Source: Paenibacillus silvestris
GTDB taxonomy: Bacteria; Bacillota; Bacilli; Paenibacillales; NBRC-103111
Direction: 5' to 3'
DNA: 64,000 bases
NCBI RefSeq assembly: GCF_009882985.1
Contig: NZ_WTUZ01000039.1
Coordinates: forward strand, 248,001 to 312,000
Both the position numbers and the translations under genes were made by a program. This document shows, piece by piece, positions 42,252 to 51,267 of the stretch. Position 1 is the stretch's first letter, and every line of letters starts with the position of its first letter. Under the pieces are notes generated by a model that saw only the letters and a list, made by a program, of their open reading frames with translations, was not told the DNA's origin and searched no databases.

Positions 42252-43691
42252 CTATGATCGTAAGAATATGTCAGCGAAATGCTGGATACCTTCTACGATC
42301 AACTGCTCTTCTACTTTTGCAAAACCCAGCACCCAGCCCCTTCGGCTGCTTTCCTGACAATAGGGGCTCAGTGGATAAACACGGACCCCTCGTTGCAGCA
42401 ACTGCGAGGTAACATTCCTCTCGTCAAACCACGCATCGGCTTCAAGCAGCATATGTGATCCCGTTTCAATACCGGATAGCTTTAAACGTTTGGTCAAGCC
42501 GCTGGCTTGTATAGCTTTGCTCATGGTTTCATGCCTTCGTCTGTACATGTTTCGAACTCTTCGCATATGCCGCATACAATGACCTTGCTCAATGAATCGC
42601 GAAAGCGTGATACTCTCCATGATCGGTAGATGACGATAGCTCAACTCTTGTACACGGGCGATCTGAGCGATAGCTTCGGAAGACCCGACTAGCGCAGCCA
42701 AGCGGAGGCCGGGTGCAACCATTTTCGAAAAGCTCATCAAGTACAACGTATTATTTGGCGCTTGGCTAAACAAGGTTGGCAGGGGATCACCGTGATAACG
42801 AAACTCACTGTCGTAGTCGTCCTCGAGAATCCAACTTTGATTCTTCAGAGCGAAATGCAGCAACTGCTGCCTTCGCGGCTCCGACATGACGACACCAACC
42901 GCGCATTGGTGCGAGGGAGTTACAAAAGTCAGCTTGGTATCCGGTGGAACGTCATCAACGACGAGACCATATTCATCAACGGGGATGGGGAGGACACGCA
43001 TCTTCCTATTCTTCATTGCAAGCCAAGCAGCCGGATAGCCCGGATCTTCAATAGCAACGTTTTCCCCTTCGCTCAGTAGCGATTGCGCGATTAAATCAAT
43101 GCCATGTTGTGCGCCGGAAGTCAGCAAAATTTGGTCGGTTTGAACATGAATACCGCGTACGAGTGACAAATAACGCTGGATTTGCTCACGAAGCGGCAAG
43201 TATCCGTAGGCATCTCCGTAAGCCCAATCGGATGGGCGCATGCAGGCAGATGCATGATGGTAGGTTTGCCGCCAGAGCTTTTGAAATACATCGTCTATAT
43301 AAGGCTCATGAGGGCTGAAATCAATGGAAATCTCACCGGCTTCTTCACCTTTTAACCAATCGTGCAAGAGGTGGATAGAAGAAGTTAAGTGCGGGAGCGA
43401 AGGGAGCACAGGCCCATCGGGCAAAGGAGTTGGAATCTCTTTTACGTGACTCCAAGAGGAGCTTACCCGCGTACCTCCACGCCTTGATGTAACGATGAAC
43501 CCTCGTGCAAGCAGTTCTTCATAAACGAGTTGTATGGTTGAGCGAGAGACACCAAGTTGAAGGGCCAGCTCACGAGATGGAATTAACTGCTCTCCTGGAG
43601 GCCATTTCCCGCTGGCTATATGGTCAATGGCCTGGTTCAACAGTTGCTGCCATATCGGCATGGTTGTATCCTTGCGGTTTACTTTCAACAT
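42252..43691 (-). CDS. MocR/PdxR-type regulator (GntR helix-turn-helix plus aminotransferase-like domain)
   Basis: A 479-residue protein. The N-terminal GntR winged helix (PSRELALQLGVSRSTIQLVYEEL, ~residues 40-62) is fused to a class I aminotransferase-like domain. The pyridoxal-phosphate lysine lies in LMSFSKMVAPGLRLAALVG near residue 302. Such proteins control pyridoxal phosphate, GABA or amino-acid genes. ATG 43691 is used because AGAGGG is then 8 nt upstream; an in-frame GTG nine bases earlier overlaps that site. No linked pdxST or aminotransferase gene is present, so the target is unclear. Confidence 0.9.
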   Translation of the reverse strand: MLKVNRKDTTMPIWQQLLNQAIDHIASGKWPPGEQLIPSRELALQLGVSRSTIQLVYEELLARGFIVTSRRGGTRVSSSWSHVKEIPTPLPDGPVLPSLPHLTSSIHLLHDWLKGEEAGEISIDFSPHEPYIDDVFQKLWRQTYHHASACMRPSDWAYGDAYGYLPLREQIQRYLSLVRGIHVQTDQILLTSGAQHGIDLIAQSLLSEGENVAIEDPGYPAAWLAMKNRKMRVLPIPVDEYGLVVDDVPPDTKLTFVTPSHQCAVGVVMSEPRRQQLLHFALKNQSWILEDDYDSEFRYHGDPLPTLFSQAPNNTLYLMSFSKMVAPGLRLAALVGSSEAIAQIARVQELSYRHLPIMESITLSRFIEQGHCMRHMRRVRNMYRRRHETMSKAIQASGLTKRLKLSGIETGSHMLLEADAWFDERNVTSQLLQRGVRVYPLSPYCQESSRRGWVLGFAKVEEQLIVEGIQHFADIFLRS

Positions 43692-43804
43692 GGGAATCAC
43701 CCTCTGACTTTGGTAGTTAACGTTCAGTAAAGCTTATTCTTCGCATTCAATAATTTACCTATTCGTTGTGTTGTCACTATGAATTATAACCAAGATAACA
43801 AACA

Positions 43805-43822
43805 AAGCCCTCTATTAAGAGG
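43805..43822 (-). terminator. Terminator of the CGNR gene
   Basis: GCCCTCT pairs with AGAGGGC; on the minus strand it is followed by a TTTGTTTGTT tract. Confidence 0.7.
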
Positions 43823-43839
43823 GCCTGTTCTGGCGGATA

Positions 43840-44409
43840 TCAGGATTCAGAAGTGGTAACACCGGTTTTGGCCGCTTTTTGACGTGCGCGGAACCGGCGG
43901 ACCTTCATTAGATTGCCACAAGCTTTATCGTCGCAGAAGCGTTTGGATCTGTTTCGGGTTTCGTCGTAATAGACAGCCATGCAATCTGGATTTTCGCAAA
44001 TACGTAAGCGGGAGGGTTCGCATTCCGTAAGTATGCGACCGAAGGAAGCAGCTACCTCTGCTCCGATACGGGACCAGCCTGCTCGTAAAGGAATGGATTC
44101 CAGGCGGTAATCTGCATCCGATTCCGCAATACGCAGAAACATCGGTCCGCCCGACAGTGCACGATTCAGCCCCTCGAGATCAGCGGGGGCTGCTGACTCA
44201 TGCACCGTCAGCTTTTGCACGATACGAAGCATATGTCCTCTCAGCCATCTCAGATCATCTAATTCTTTCGCAGATGGAGTGCCAGGATAGGGAAGGTTGT
44301 GGATAGCCAGCCATTGTTCCAACCACCCAGGCTTGTCTAGCCTGTCTTCTGAATGACCGCTGCCTCTCCAGTCATGATAGTCGCTTTTCATAAAATCATC
44401 CCATAACAT
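43840..44409 (-). CDS. CGNR zinc finger / ABATE domain protein
   Basis: A 189-residue protein. The N-terminal half is the ABATE stress-induced domain (RWLRGHMLRIVQ region), and the C-terminal CENPDCMAVYYDETRN with SKRFCDDKACGNLMKVRRFR forms a four-cysteine zinc finger. The CGNR core appears here as CGNL. It is thought to act as a DNA-binding transcriptional regulator; the target is unknown. AAGGGAG lies upstream of the ATG on the minus strand. Confidence 0.85.
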   Translation of the reverse strand: MLWDDFMKSDYHDWRGSGHSEDRLDKPGWLEQWLAIHNLPYPGTPSAKELDDLRWLRGHMLRIVQKLTVHESAAPADLEGLNRALSGGPMFLRIAESDADYRLESIPLRAGWSRIGAEVAASFGRILTECEPSRLRICENPDCMAVYYDETRNRSKRFCDDKACGNLMKVRRFRARQKAAKTGVTTSES

Positions 44410-44523
44410 CGCGCCGCAACTCCCTTGTTTTCATGTGGAATCCCTATATTGTAACACTCAATTCAGCTATTAGCTAGTGACTTGACTGCTGTAGCTCTTC
44501 CAGCATACTCCATTCAGGATAGG

Positions 44524-44567
44524 AAAAAGGCACAATCGCTTCTCTTAGGAGAGGATTGTGCCTTTTT
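44524..44567. terminator. Strong terminator of the thioredoxin-PPOX-DinB operon
   Basis: Arms AAAAAGGCACAATC (44524-44537) and its complement (44554-44567) pair over 14 bp with an inner TCTC/GAGA hairpin. It works for the minus-strand operon and is symmetric enough to work both ways. Confidence 0.85.
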
Positions 44568-44593
44568 TATTCTGAAGAATTATCGGGAATCTC

Positions 44594-45106
44594 TCATTGA
44601 GTGGTTACTTCTCGCTTTTGCAATAATGGAGACAATAATCTTTTATAGATCGAAAGGGCTCCGAAGTGCAATCCTTCATGGTACAGATTATAACGGAGCG
44701 CCTGCTCTGGAGATACTAAGGCGAGTCCCGTGGAGGTATGAATTGCAGCTACACTTTCGTTCAAGCGTTCCATTGGATACTGCTCGCGAATTCTATCCAG
44801 CTGTTCTGTTAGCAAGGTCTTCAGTTCAGGCAATGTCGGATTAGGAAGTGAAGCAGGGTACGTATCATCCAACGGCGACTTTCCGGAAACGAACCGATCG
44901 GTAAAACCTTCAGGCATAAGAGGTGGAATCTTCAACTGCGAAGTCGCCAGGTATTCCATTACGAAATAGATGTGACCAAGCTGCCACCGGATGTTATTGC
45001 GAAAACCAGAGGGAATGCGGTCCGCAAGTTCCTCAGTTAGGCCATCAAATGCTTTCAGCGTTTCTGCTCTAATATTGATCAGTTCTTCAAAAATGGTTGT
45101 TTTCAT
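44594..45106 (-). CDS. DinB family protein, related to the DinB domain of the MsrA fusion
   Basis: A 170-residue DinB-fold protein. IPSGFRNNIRWQLGHIYFV near residue 31 matches the IPEGFKNNIHWHLGHVLVI stretch of the DinB-MsrA fusion at 54863 position by position. The C-terminal LYHEGLHFGAL carries the second His pair. It is the last gene of an operon with thioredoxin and a PPOX protein, 28 bp after the latter. A thiol-transferase or thiol-handling role is inferred; the first His of the metal motif is Arg/Gln-substituted in the IRWQLGH run, leaving one histidine there. Confidence 0.82.
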   Translation of the reverse strand: MKTTIFEELINIRAETLKAFDGLTEELADRIPSGFRNNIRWQLGHIYFVMEYLATSQLKIPPLMPEGFTDRFVSGKSPLDDTYPASLPNPTLPELKTLLTEQLDRIREQYPMERLNESVAAIHTSTGLALVSPEQALRYNLYHEGLHFGALSIYKRLLSPLLQKREVTTQ

Positions 45107-45134
45107 CTTGTGTCGCTCCTCGATTGTTTATATG

Positions 45135-45689
45135 TTACGCCAGATCGTTCTGAACGGTTCTGCCTTCATAAAACATGCGATCAGGGATTTCTGCTTTCTC
45201 TTTGGCGGTCAAGGAGGCCGCGCTTAATTTAAATATGGCAGTTTTACTGCCTAGCGGAGAAACATACCGATCCAAATGAGTTCGTCCCAGCGGCTTATCA
45301 TAATAGCCTGGTACATATTTATCTAGCATGACCTGCATAGCTGCCGTTGCTTCATCTAAATCGGTTACGCGTTCTAAGCTGCCTTCGATAATTATACTCA
45401 TAAAGGCGGTATCTGTTTTAGCGGGTACCGGGCTCGTGATCGTTCCGTAATTTTCACTGATTGTGAAGCAAGCTCGCGGGTTTTGCTCGATATAGGTAAT
45501 TTTTCTTCCTTCTTCGGCCCCATGAAAATAAATAGCGTTGTTCAGAAATGAGAAATTGAGTGGGATGACATAAGGGACGTCCTCTGAGGATAGGCCGAGA
45601 AATCCAATTTTGGCTTGTTGAAGAAAGTTTTGTATGTTATCGTCATCTGTCGAGCTGCGTTTCACATTGCGAAGTGGAAATATCGTCAT
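45135..45689 (-). CDS. Pyridoxamine 5'-phosphate oxidase-like FMN-binding split-barrel protein
   Basis: A 184-residue protein of the PPOX/NimA-related class. IGFLGLSSEDVPYVIPLNFSFLNNAIYFHGAEEGRK holds the flavin-phosphate-binding strands near residues 28-63, and the middle FMSIIIEGSLERV strand is typical. Related proteins bind FMN, F420 or heme and reduce nitroimidazoles or quinones. It lies between the thioredoxin and DinB genes, which suggests a flavin-linked stress function (inference). Confidence 0.83.
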   Translation of the reverse strand: MTIFPLRNVKRSSTDDDNIQNFLQQAKIGFLGLSSEDVPYVIPLNFSFLNNAIYFHGAEEGRKITYIEQNPRACFTISENYGTITSPVPAKTDTAFMSIIIEGSLERVTDLDEATAAMQVMLDKYVPGYYDKPLGRTHLDRYVSPLGSKTAIFKLSAASLTAKEKAEIPDRMFYEGRTVQNDLA

Positions 45690-45708
45690 CGTCGCCTTTC
45701 AAATTGAA

Positions 45709-46026
45709 TTAGTTGATTGTATCCAAATACTCTCGGATTTGTGCAGGGGTTTTGGCAAACTTACTATGCAAGTGTGCTAATTTCTCACCATTCTTGAATA
45801 CGAGCAAGCTTGGAATTCCTCTTACGTCATATTTTTCGGTAAGCTCTTCGAACTGCTCGGAATCTACGGCATAGAATTGCTTGTCGGAGTACTCTGTTAC
45901 AATATCACCAATAAATCGGTCTAAATTTTTACAATCAGGACACCAAGTCGCATCGAATTTCATAATCGTGTAATGATCACCATTGATTTTCTCTTGAAAT
46001 TGTTGATTTGTTTGAATACGTTCCAT
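45709..46026 (-). CDS. Thioredoxin-like protein with WCPDC active site
   Basis: A 105-residue thioredoxin-fold protein: FDATWCPDC (Cys29, Cys32) is the redox site, and GIPSLLVFKNGE near residue 70 is the cis-Pro loop. It resembles B. subtilis YdbP-type minor thioredoxins. The CPDC pair differs from the classical CGPC and should shift the redox potential. ATG 46026 is used because GAAGGG lies upstream. First gene of a three-gene operon; the TGTAAC-N20-GTTAC element directly precedes it. Confidence 0.87.
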   Translation of the reverse strand: MERIQTNQQFQEKINGDHYTIMKFDATWCPDCKNLDRFIGDIVTEYSDKQFYAVDSEQFEELTEKYDVRGIPSLLVFKNGEKLAHLHSKFAKTPAQIREYLDTIN

Positions 46027-46050
46027 GGTTATCAATCCCTTCTCTATATA

Positions 46051-46086
46051 CAAAAGTAACTTCCTAATCAATAATTAAAGGTTACA
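46051..46086 (-). promoter_or_regulatory. Shared redox-regulon operator, copy 1 (thioredoxin operon)
   Basis: Read on the minus strand: TGTAAC, exactly 20 bases, then GTTACTTTTG. The same TGTAAC-N20-GTTACTT spacing occurs at 49950 and 54041 upstream of the epoxide hydrolase and msr operons, with an A/T-rich spacer and a G/A-rich end in all three. TATATA follows on the minus strand at ~46048 and may be the -10 box. Confidence 0.65.
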
Positions 46087-46176
46087 TTGGATACTGTATC
46101 ATGAACGAAATCGATTGGCAAGTAACTAAATAAACCCTGTTATGGTTGTTACAAAGTGCCAGTGCCAACTAGGGAA

Positions 46177-47274
46177 TCATTTTGATTTTCCAATATTAAT
46201 TAGATTTACGTTTGCTTTTACTTTCATATTCAAGTTTGCATACGTCGTAGTCCAGTTCATATTGTGCCATGTTTCATAGGATAAACGATTGCGAACCACC
46301 CTCCCTATTCCGATAGGATCTGACTGCTCATTTTTTAATTTGGTTAACAGCTTTTCAGAACAGGTTATTACATATTTTTCAACTTGATCTTCCAATTGTT
46401 TTTGGTGCTTCTCGTTACTTAAATCCATTGTGCCTGTGTATTCAATGACGCTTCCTTTTATATCTAACCTTATTTCTAGCGACATATCCTTTGTGTTCAC
46501 TTTTTTATCATTATCAGAAAGAACGCTGCTTAACAAAAGTTGATAATTTTCTCCTGACTCTTCATTCTTCATACTAATCATGAACGTGCCATTCTTGATG
46601 TCTCCGATCAGAAAGTTAAGGATCTGAGTTTCATTTAAGGATAGGCTTGTAACATATTGATCTCCTTTAAAAATACCCAATCCTTTTAGTTCAATACTCT
46701 CGCCTTCATAGGAAAATACGGGGAGTACCGGATCAATCCCATCATCGTAATAATCTCTTAAAAAACGGTATTGATTCGTAAGTAAAATGTTATTTTGCTT
46801 GCCTGCCTTCTCCAAGAAATTATAAAGAAATTCAGCATTATCTTCGACAGAGGGTAATTTTTTTTTGAGGAATTTTGCTGCGTCTCCTTCAACGATCGCA
46901 AATTTAACGCGAGTTCCGATTTCTGGATCCCTTGTAAACGTCTTAACAATAGGTATAAGTCCTTTTTTCGATAATCTTTCCCCAAACAGAATAGTACCCT
47001 GCCCTCCGACGATCTTTAGACTGGTTAAATTCTGAAGCTTAAGAAAATTGTCATGAACGGATTTACCATTAGCCGTAAGCGTCATAGTATCAAACTTCCC
47101 TTCTTTCGTAACAGTAGGAAAAAGAACGGTTGTTGTAATTGGGTTTTCATTACTTTCAGACAAATCGTAAGCGCCGGCTTCAAGTACGGCTAAATCCTCA
47201 ATAATATTTGGTTCAGCGCAACCTGCTAATAACAAACAGCTTATTGTGATCCATACATTCCTTTTATTTTGCAT
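46177..47274 (-). CDS. gerC: Spore germination protein, Ger(x)C family lipoprotein
   Basis: A 365-residue lipoprotein: signal peptide ending in LLLAGC (Cys ~19), then the Ger(x)C N- and C-terminal domains, the latter ending with NRLSYETWHNMNW. It is the C subunit of a GerA-type nutrient germinant receptor, located at the inner spore membrane. ATG 47274 overlaps the gerB stop by 11 bp and has GGGAG upstream; an earlier in-frame start would extend through gerB. The symbol gives the subunit type, not a specific orthologue. Confidence 0.88.
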   Translation of the reverse strand: MQNKRNVWITISCLLLAGCAEPNIIEDLAVLEAGAYDLSESNENPITTTVLFPTVTKEGKFDTMTLTANGKSVHDNFLKLQNLTSLKIVGGQGTILFGERLSKKGLIPIVKTFTRDPEIGTRVKFAIVEGDAAKFLKKKLPSVEDNAEFLYNFLEKAGKQNNILLTNQYRFLRDYYDDGIDPVLPVFSYEGESIELKGLGIFKGDQYVTSLSLNETQILNFLIGDIKNGTFMISMKNEESGENYQLLLSSVLSDNDKKVNTKDMSLEIRLDIKGSVIEYTGTMDLSNEKHQKQLEDQVEKYVITCSEKLLTKLKNEQSDPIGIGRVVRNRLSYETWHNMNWTTTYANLNMKVKANVNLINIGKSK

Positions 47275-48358
47275 GATCTGTCTCCCTATGCCGCTGGTTC
47301 TTAAGAATTTGAATAGCAAGGTTGCCTAACACGAATATAGGTAATCCCCAAGCAATGCCAGTTGCACAATTACTCAACAATTTTAACGATTTAGCTACGT
47401 CCAGGACGGAATTAGGAATTAAAGCAAGTATAAAACCCAATGCAAGTATGAATATGATCCAGAAATTGGGCTTCACGTTTTTCATCATATTGCCAAAAAT
47501 TTGCTGAGCTCCCCAGTAATAGATGACAGTAGTTGATAATACCTTGAAGGCATAAACACAAAAACAAAGATTTTCGGCCCGCGAAAGGAAAGGAACTTCT
47601 GTATATTCAAATAAGGTCATAACGGGGTATAGATCATTTAATATTTGATTGAAGCTAAAAAAGCCGAAATTCATAAATGTTACAAGGAGATAGATGACTG
47701 TGGAGAAGAAATTACCAATAAAAAGTGACTTCGTCCATTTATTTTCTACCATAGGGAAAAAAAGCATGGAAACTTCCATACCTAAAAAGGCCGAATAAAC
47801 CTGAAGTGTCCCCTTGAAAGGATTGGTTCCTCCCTTAAAAATGAAAGGTGTGAAACGTGAGAAATCAAATTCTGGAACCAGATAAAAAAGCAAAAAAATC
47901 ATGGGAAGCGTGAAGATAATTAAAACCGCAAGTGCTTTTGCAATTTGGTAAATTCCACCTCTTAATAATTGAAAACTAAGAAGTGTAAAGAAAAGGACAA
48001 AATAGAAGGCAGGTAAAGTGGGATAAAAGATCATTTTCATGATGAAAATATAATCCCTCATAATCATGCTTGCCATTCCAATCCAAACGCAAATGATAAA
48101 AAAATAGACGGGGAACATGACCCATTTGGGAACGTTCGCCTCAATAATTTCAAAAATTGACCTTCCTTTACCCAGTTTATAGCTCATGGCAATCAGCAAA
48201 ATATTTATATTAACTAAGACAAACGTAATAACTATACTTAACCAGCCGTTTGTTCCAAAATATTCGGCAGTTGTTCGAGGTAATGTATACAAAACAAGAC
48301 CATTCTGAATGGAATAAATTAGAATAGACAGTTGAAGTGGATGGAGCCGTTCTTTCAT
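47264..48358 (-). CDS. gerB: Spore germination protein, GerB family (GerAB/ArcD/ProY permease)
   Basis: A 364-residue integral membrane protein with about ten helices, the amino-acid-permease-like B subunit of a germinant receptor. It is thought to bind the germinant. ATG 48358 is preferred to starts at 48388 and 48391 that lie inside gerA, because the MKERLHPLQLSIL start fits the family. It overlaps gerC and lies 10 bp after gerA. Confidence 0.88.
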   Translation of the reverse strand: MKERLHPLQLSILIYSIQNGLVLYTLPRTTAEYFGTNGWLSIVITFVLVNINILLIAMSYKLGKGRSIFEIIEANVPKWVMFPVYFFIICVWIGMASMIMRDYIFIMKMIFYPTLPAFYFVLFFTLLSFQLLRGGIYQIAKALAVLIIFTLPMIFLLFYLVPEFDFSRFTPFIFKGGTNPFKGTLQVYSAFLGMEVSMLFFPMVENKWTKSLFIGNFFSTVIYLLVTFMNFGFFSFNQILNDLYPVMTLFEYTEVPFLSRAENLCFCVYAFKVLSTTVIYYWGAQQIFGNMMKNVKPNFWIIFILALGFILALIPNSVLDVAKSLKLLSNCATGIAWGLPIFVLGNLAIQILKNQRHRETDHAK

Positions 48359-48368
48359 AGGGTCACCA

Positions 48369-49844
48369 TTAGTTCCTCTCATTTTCATCATCGCCAGGCA
48401 TGAAGGAATGTGCAGGTTGTCTCTTTTTAATTTTATAAAATGGGGCTCTAATAATACTATCCTTCCAATTGTTGAAGAGGATTGGAGAAACAGGCTTAAA
48501 ATAAGGAGAGGACAAATTGGTTAAGCCAGTTAAATGGATGGTTACTATTCCTAATGCAAAGAAAACACCAATATTACCTAAAAATCCTGCCATTATAATA
48601 AATAAGAACCGGACGATTCTAATGGAAGCACTCATAATATAGCTTGGGACAATGAAGGAAGCGATGGCTGATACAGAAACAACAATGATTAAAATATTAC
48701 TGGTAATCCCAGCTTCAACAGCGGCTTGACCAATGACAATACCGCCCACTACGCCAATGGTTTGACCTATTTTGGTAGGCAGTCTTGCACCCGCCTCCCG
48801 TAAAAGTTCAATGACTATTTCTAAAAACAGGGCTTCAACAAAAGGCGGAAAGGGTACTCTGCTTCTAGACTGCATAAGGCTTTGAAGTAGGGATTGAGGG
48901 ATCATTTCGTAATGAAACGTACATATAGAGACATAAAAAGCTGTGAGGATTAATGTAATAAATAAAGCGAAGAATCGCAGAATTCTAACCGCTGTTCCTA
49001 TCGTCCAACGCTGATTATAATCATCTGGCGATTCGAAAAAATCAAAGAAACTGGATGGTGTACAAAAAATGCTGGGGCTATCTTCGACAAGTCCGATTAC
49101 CTTCCCAGCGTATAGTTTTGTCACAGCGATATCTGGTCTTTCCGTGGTATAAAATTGGGGGAATGGCGAATTTTGATGATCATCTATCATTTGAATCAAA
49201 ACATTGGAGTCAGAAATGGAATCAACTTGAATCGATTGAATTCTTTCTTTCAGTTGATTCACAATATCTATTTTTGCAATCCCCTCAATATAGAGGATAA
49301 GCACCTTTGTTTTTGAAATTTCTCCAACAGATAACGTTATCATTTTTAAGCGAGGACTTCTGACTCTCCTTCTAATCAGTGATACATTGGTTTTTAATGC
49401 TTCAGTAAAAGAGTCATGTGGCCCATTGATGACGGTTTCTGATTCCGATTGTGAAATGGCACGTTCCTCGAGTCCTTGCACATCGATTAAATAGGTATGC
49501 TCCCCCGTGAACAGTGTCACATTACCGTCTAATATGCCTTGGATGATCTCCTCTTGATTATGTACTCGTTTAAACAGGGATTGTTGAAAGAAATTTTCGG
49601 AAGCATGGAACGAAACTTCTCTTAAGGGTGAGAGTATTTCCCACTCTAAAGTTTTGGAATCTACTAATGTACTTAAATAAATAATGTGAATGTTATCCTG
49701 ATGGAATGAACGATGAACGAGGTCAAAACTATCCCCGAATTTTGAACGTATCTTTTTATAATTAACTTCTGTTATTGGATTAGAAAGATCTGTATCTGCA
49801 TCCTTTTGGAAAGTCTTCTTGATTTTCATACGAAAGCGCCCCAT
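48369..49844 (-). CDS. gerA: Spore germination protein, GerA family
   Basis: A 491-residue protein with a large N-terminal soluble domain (residues ~1-290) and about five C-terminal helices. The PQSLLQSLMQSRSRVPFPPFVEALFLEIVIELLREAG region near residue 320 is the most conserved part of the GerA family. It is the A subunit and putative ion channel of the receptor. AAGGAAGG is 7 nt before the ATG. First gene of the A-B-C operon, behind a candidate forespore promoter. Confidence 0.92.
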   Translation of the reverse strand: MGRFRMKIKKTFQKDADTDLSNPITEVNYKKIRSKFGDSFDLVHRSFHQDNIHIIYLSTLVDSKTLEWEILSPLREVSFHASENFFQQSLFKRVHNQEEIIQGILDGNVTLFTGEHTYLIDVQGLEERAISQSESETVINGPHDSFTEALKTNVSLIRRRVRSPRLKMITLSVGEISKTKVLILYIEGIAKIDIVNQLKERIQSIQVDSISDSNVLIQMIDDHQNSPFPQFYTTERPDIAVTKLYAGKVIGLVEDSPSIFCTPSSFFDFFESPDDYNQRWTIGTAVRILRFFALFITLILTAFYVSICTFHYEMIPQSLLQSLMQSRSRVPFPPFVEALFLEIVIELLREAGARLPTKIGQTIGVVGGIVIGQAAVEAGITSNILIIVVSVSAIASFIVPSYIMSASIRIVRFLFIIMAGFLGNIGVFFALGIVTIHLTGLTNLSSPYFKPVSPILFNNWKDSIIRAPFYKIKKRQPAHSFMPGDDENERN

Positions 49845-49876
49845 TTAGTACCTTCCTTTAAAACCAACATTATCTA

Positions 49877-49906
49877 TAATATGGATCATAAATTTTAAAA
49901 ATATGT
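49877..49906 (-). promoter_or_regulatory. Candidate sigma-G promoter of the germination operon
   Basis: On the minus strand ACATA, 18 bases, then CATATTA, 33 bp before gerA. This fits the forespore sigma-G pattern (GNATR, 17-18, CATNNTA) except for the first G. Ger operons are known to be transcribed by sigma-G. Confidence 0.5.
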
Positions 49907-49949
49907 ATGTAGTTATGTGAAAATCCCATAATACTAACTTTAAGTTTGT

Positions 49950-50009
49950 TGTAACTATTAAAATAATTATAGAAAGTTACTTGCATTGTTTGTTGGAGCA
50001 TGTTATATT
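49950..50009 (+). promoter_or_regulatory. Shared redox-regulon promoter, copy 2 (epoxide hydrolase)
   Basis: TGTAAC at 49950-49955, 20 bases, GTTAC at 49976-49980, then immediately TTGCAT (-35), 17 bases, and TATATT (-10) at 50004-50009. The copy at 54041 has the identical layout and also shares CATGTTATATT. The dyad abutting the -35 box is an activator position. Confidence 0.75.
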
Positions 50010-50067
50010 ACAACTCGTAACAGACAAACAAATATTAGATGGTTACAACAAGAGGAGATTTAAAAAA

Positions 50068-51264
50068 ATGACACAAACAAGTATCGACAAGAATGCTATT
50101 CGTCCATTTCATGTAAGTATCCCAGATGAAGAAATTATCGAACTTCGTAAACGTATTAACGCGACTAGATGGCCTGAGAAGGAAACGGTCTTGAATCAAG
50201 ATCAAGGCGTGCAACTGGAGACGATTCAGGAACTCGCACGTTATTGGGCAAATGAATACGACTGGCGCAAAGTTGAGTCGAGAATTAACGCTTATCCGCA
50301 TTTCCTTACCGAGCTTGACGGTCTGGACATTCATTTCATTCATGTTCGTTCCAAGCATGAGAACGCTATGCCGATCCTCATTGCGCACGGCTGGCCGGGT
50401 TCGATCTTCGAGCAGATGAAGCTTATTGAGCCACTGACCAATCCTACGGCTTTTGGCGGAAGTGCAGCGGATGCTTTCCATGTGATCATTCCGTCGATGC
50501 CTGGTTACGGATTCTCAGGCAAGCCGACCACAACGGGCTGGGATCCTAAACGCATCGCGAGTGCTTATGGAGAGCTTATGACACGCCTTGGATACACGAA
50601 GTATGTGGCGCACGGCGGCGACTGGGGTGCGATTGTCGTTGACTTTATGGGCGTTCAAGAACCCCAAGGTTTGATCGGTCTTCACACGAACATGGCGGGT
50701 GTGATTCCTCCTGATGTTGATGCCGCGATCTGGTCTGGCAACCCACTGCCATCCGGTCTCTCGGACGAAGAGAAGAAAGCGTGCGCGCAAGTTGGCGAAA
50801 ATAAATTTGCTTACGCTGCTATGATGGGGACACGTCCTCAAACGTTAACGGGACTAGTAGATTCGCCTGTCGCTTTGGCAGCTTTTATGCTTGATCATGA
50901 CTGGAAGAGTCTTGCCCTCATCTCGAGATCTTTTGCGGGAGTTCAAGAAGGTCTAACGCGTGATGACGTGCTCGACAACATTTCACTCTTCTGGTTCACA
51001 AATTCTGGCGTTTCCGCGTCTCGTATCTACTGGGAGAATGGTAAAGCCGGCATTTCCTTCTTCGGCGTCAAAGGCGTAAAACTTCCGGTTGCGGTAAGTG
51101 TCTATCCAGATGAGCTTTATGAAGCACCAAAGAGTTGGGCAGAGAAAGCTTACCCGAATCTTATCCACTACAACAAACTCCCTAAAGGCGGACATTTCGC
51201 AGCTTGGGAGCAGCCAGAGTTCGTAACTTCAGAACTTCGCACGGCATTCAAGGCGCTTCGCTAA
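50068..51264 (+). CDS. Epoxide hydrolase, alpha/beta hydrolase with EHN domain
   Basis: A 398-residue protein. The N-terminal EHN domain (IRPFHVSIPDEEIIELRKRINATRWPE, ~11-37) precedes the hydrolase core: oxyanion motif HGWPGS at 107-112, nucleophile Asp185 in HGGDWG, and the C-terminal catalytic His in KGGHFAAWEQPE. It opens epoxides to diols and is of the juvenile-hormone/microsomal epoxide hydrolase type. ATG 50068 follows AGAGGAG. Its promoter carries the same element as the msr operon, which suggests it detoxifies electrophiles during redox stress (inference). Confidence 0.9.
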   Translation: MTQTSIDKNAIRPFHVSIPDEEIIELRKRINATRWPEKETVLNQDQGVQLETIQELARYWANEYDWRKVESRINAYPHFLTELDGLDIHFIHVRSKHENAMPILIAHGWPGSIFEQMKLIEPLTNPTAFGGSAADAFHVIIPSMPGYGFSGKPTTTGWDPKRIASAYGELMTRLGYTKYVAHGGDWGAIVVDFMGVQEPQGLIGLHTNMAGVIPPDVDAAIWSGNPLPSGLSDEEKKACAQVGENKFAYAAMMGTRPQTLTGLVDSPVALAAFMLDHDWKSLALISRSFAGVQEGLTRDDVLDNISLFWFTNSGVSASRIYWENGKAGISFFGVKGVKLPVAVSVYPDELYEAPKSWAEKAYPNLIHYNKLPKGGHFAAWEQPEFVTSELRTAFKALR

Positions 51265-51267
51265 GGA

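Noticed and set aside
44482..44844. 120-codon plus-strand frame
   Set aside because: It covers the terminator and the antisense of the DinB gene, and its product shows no domain.
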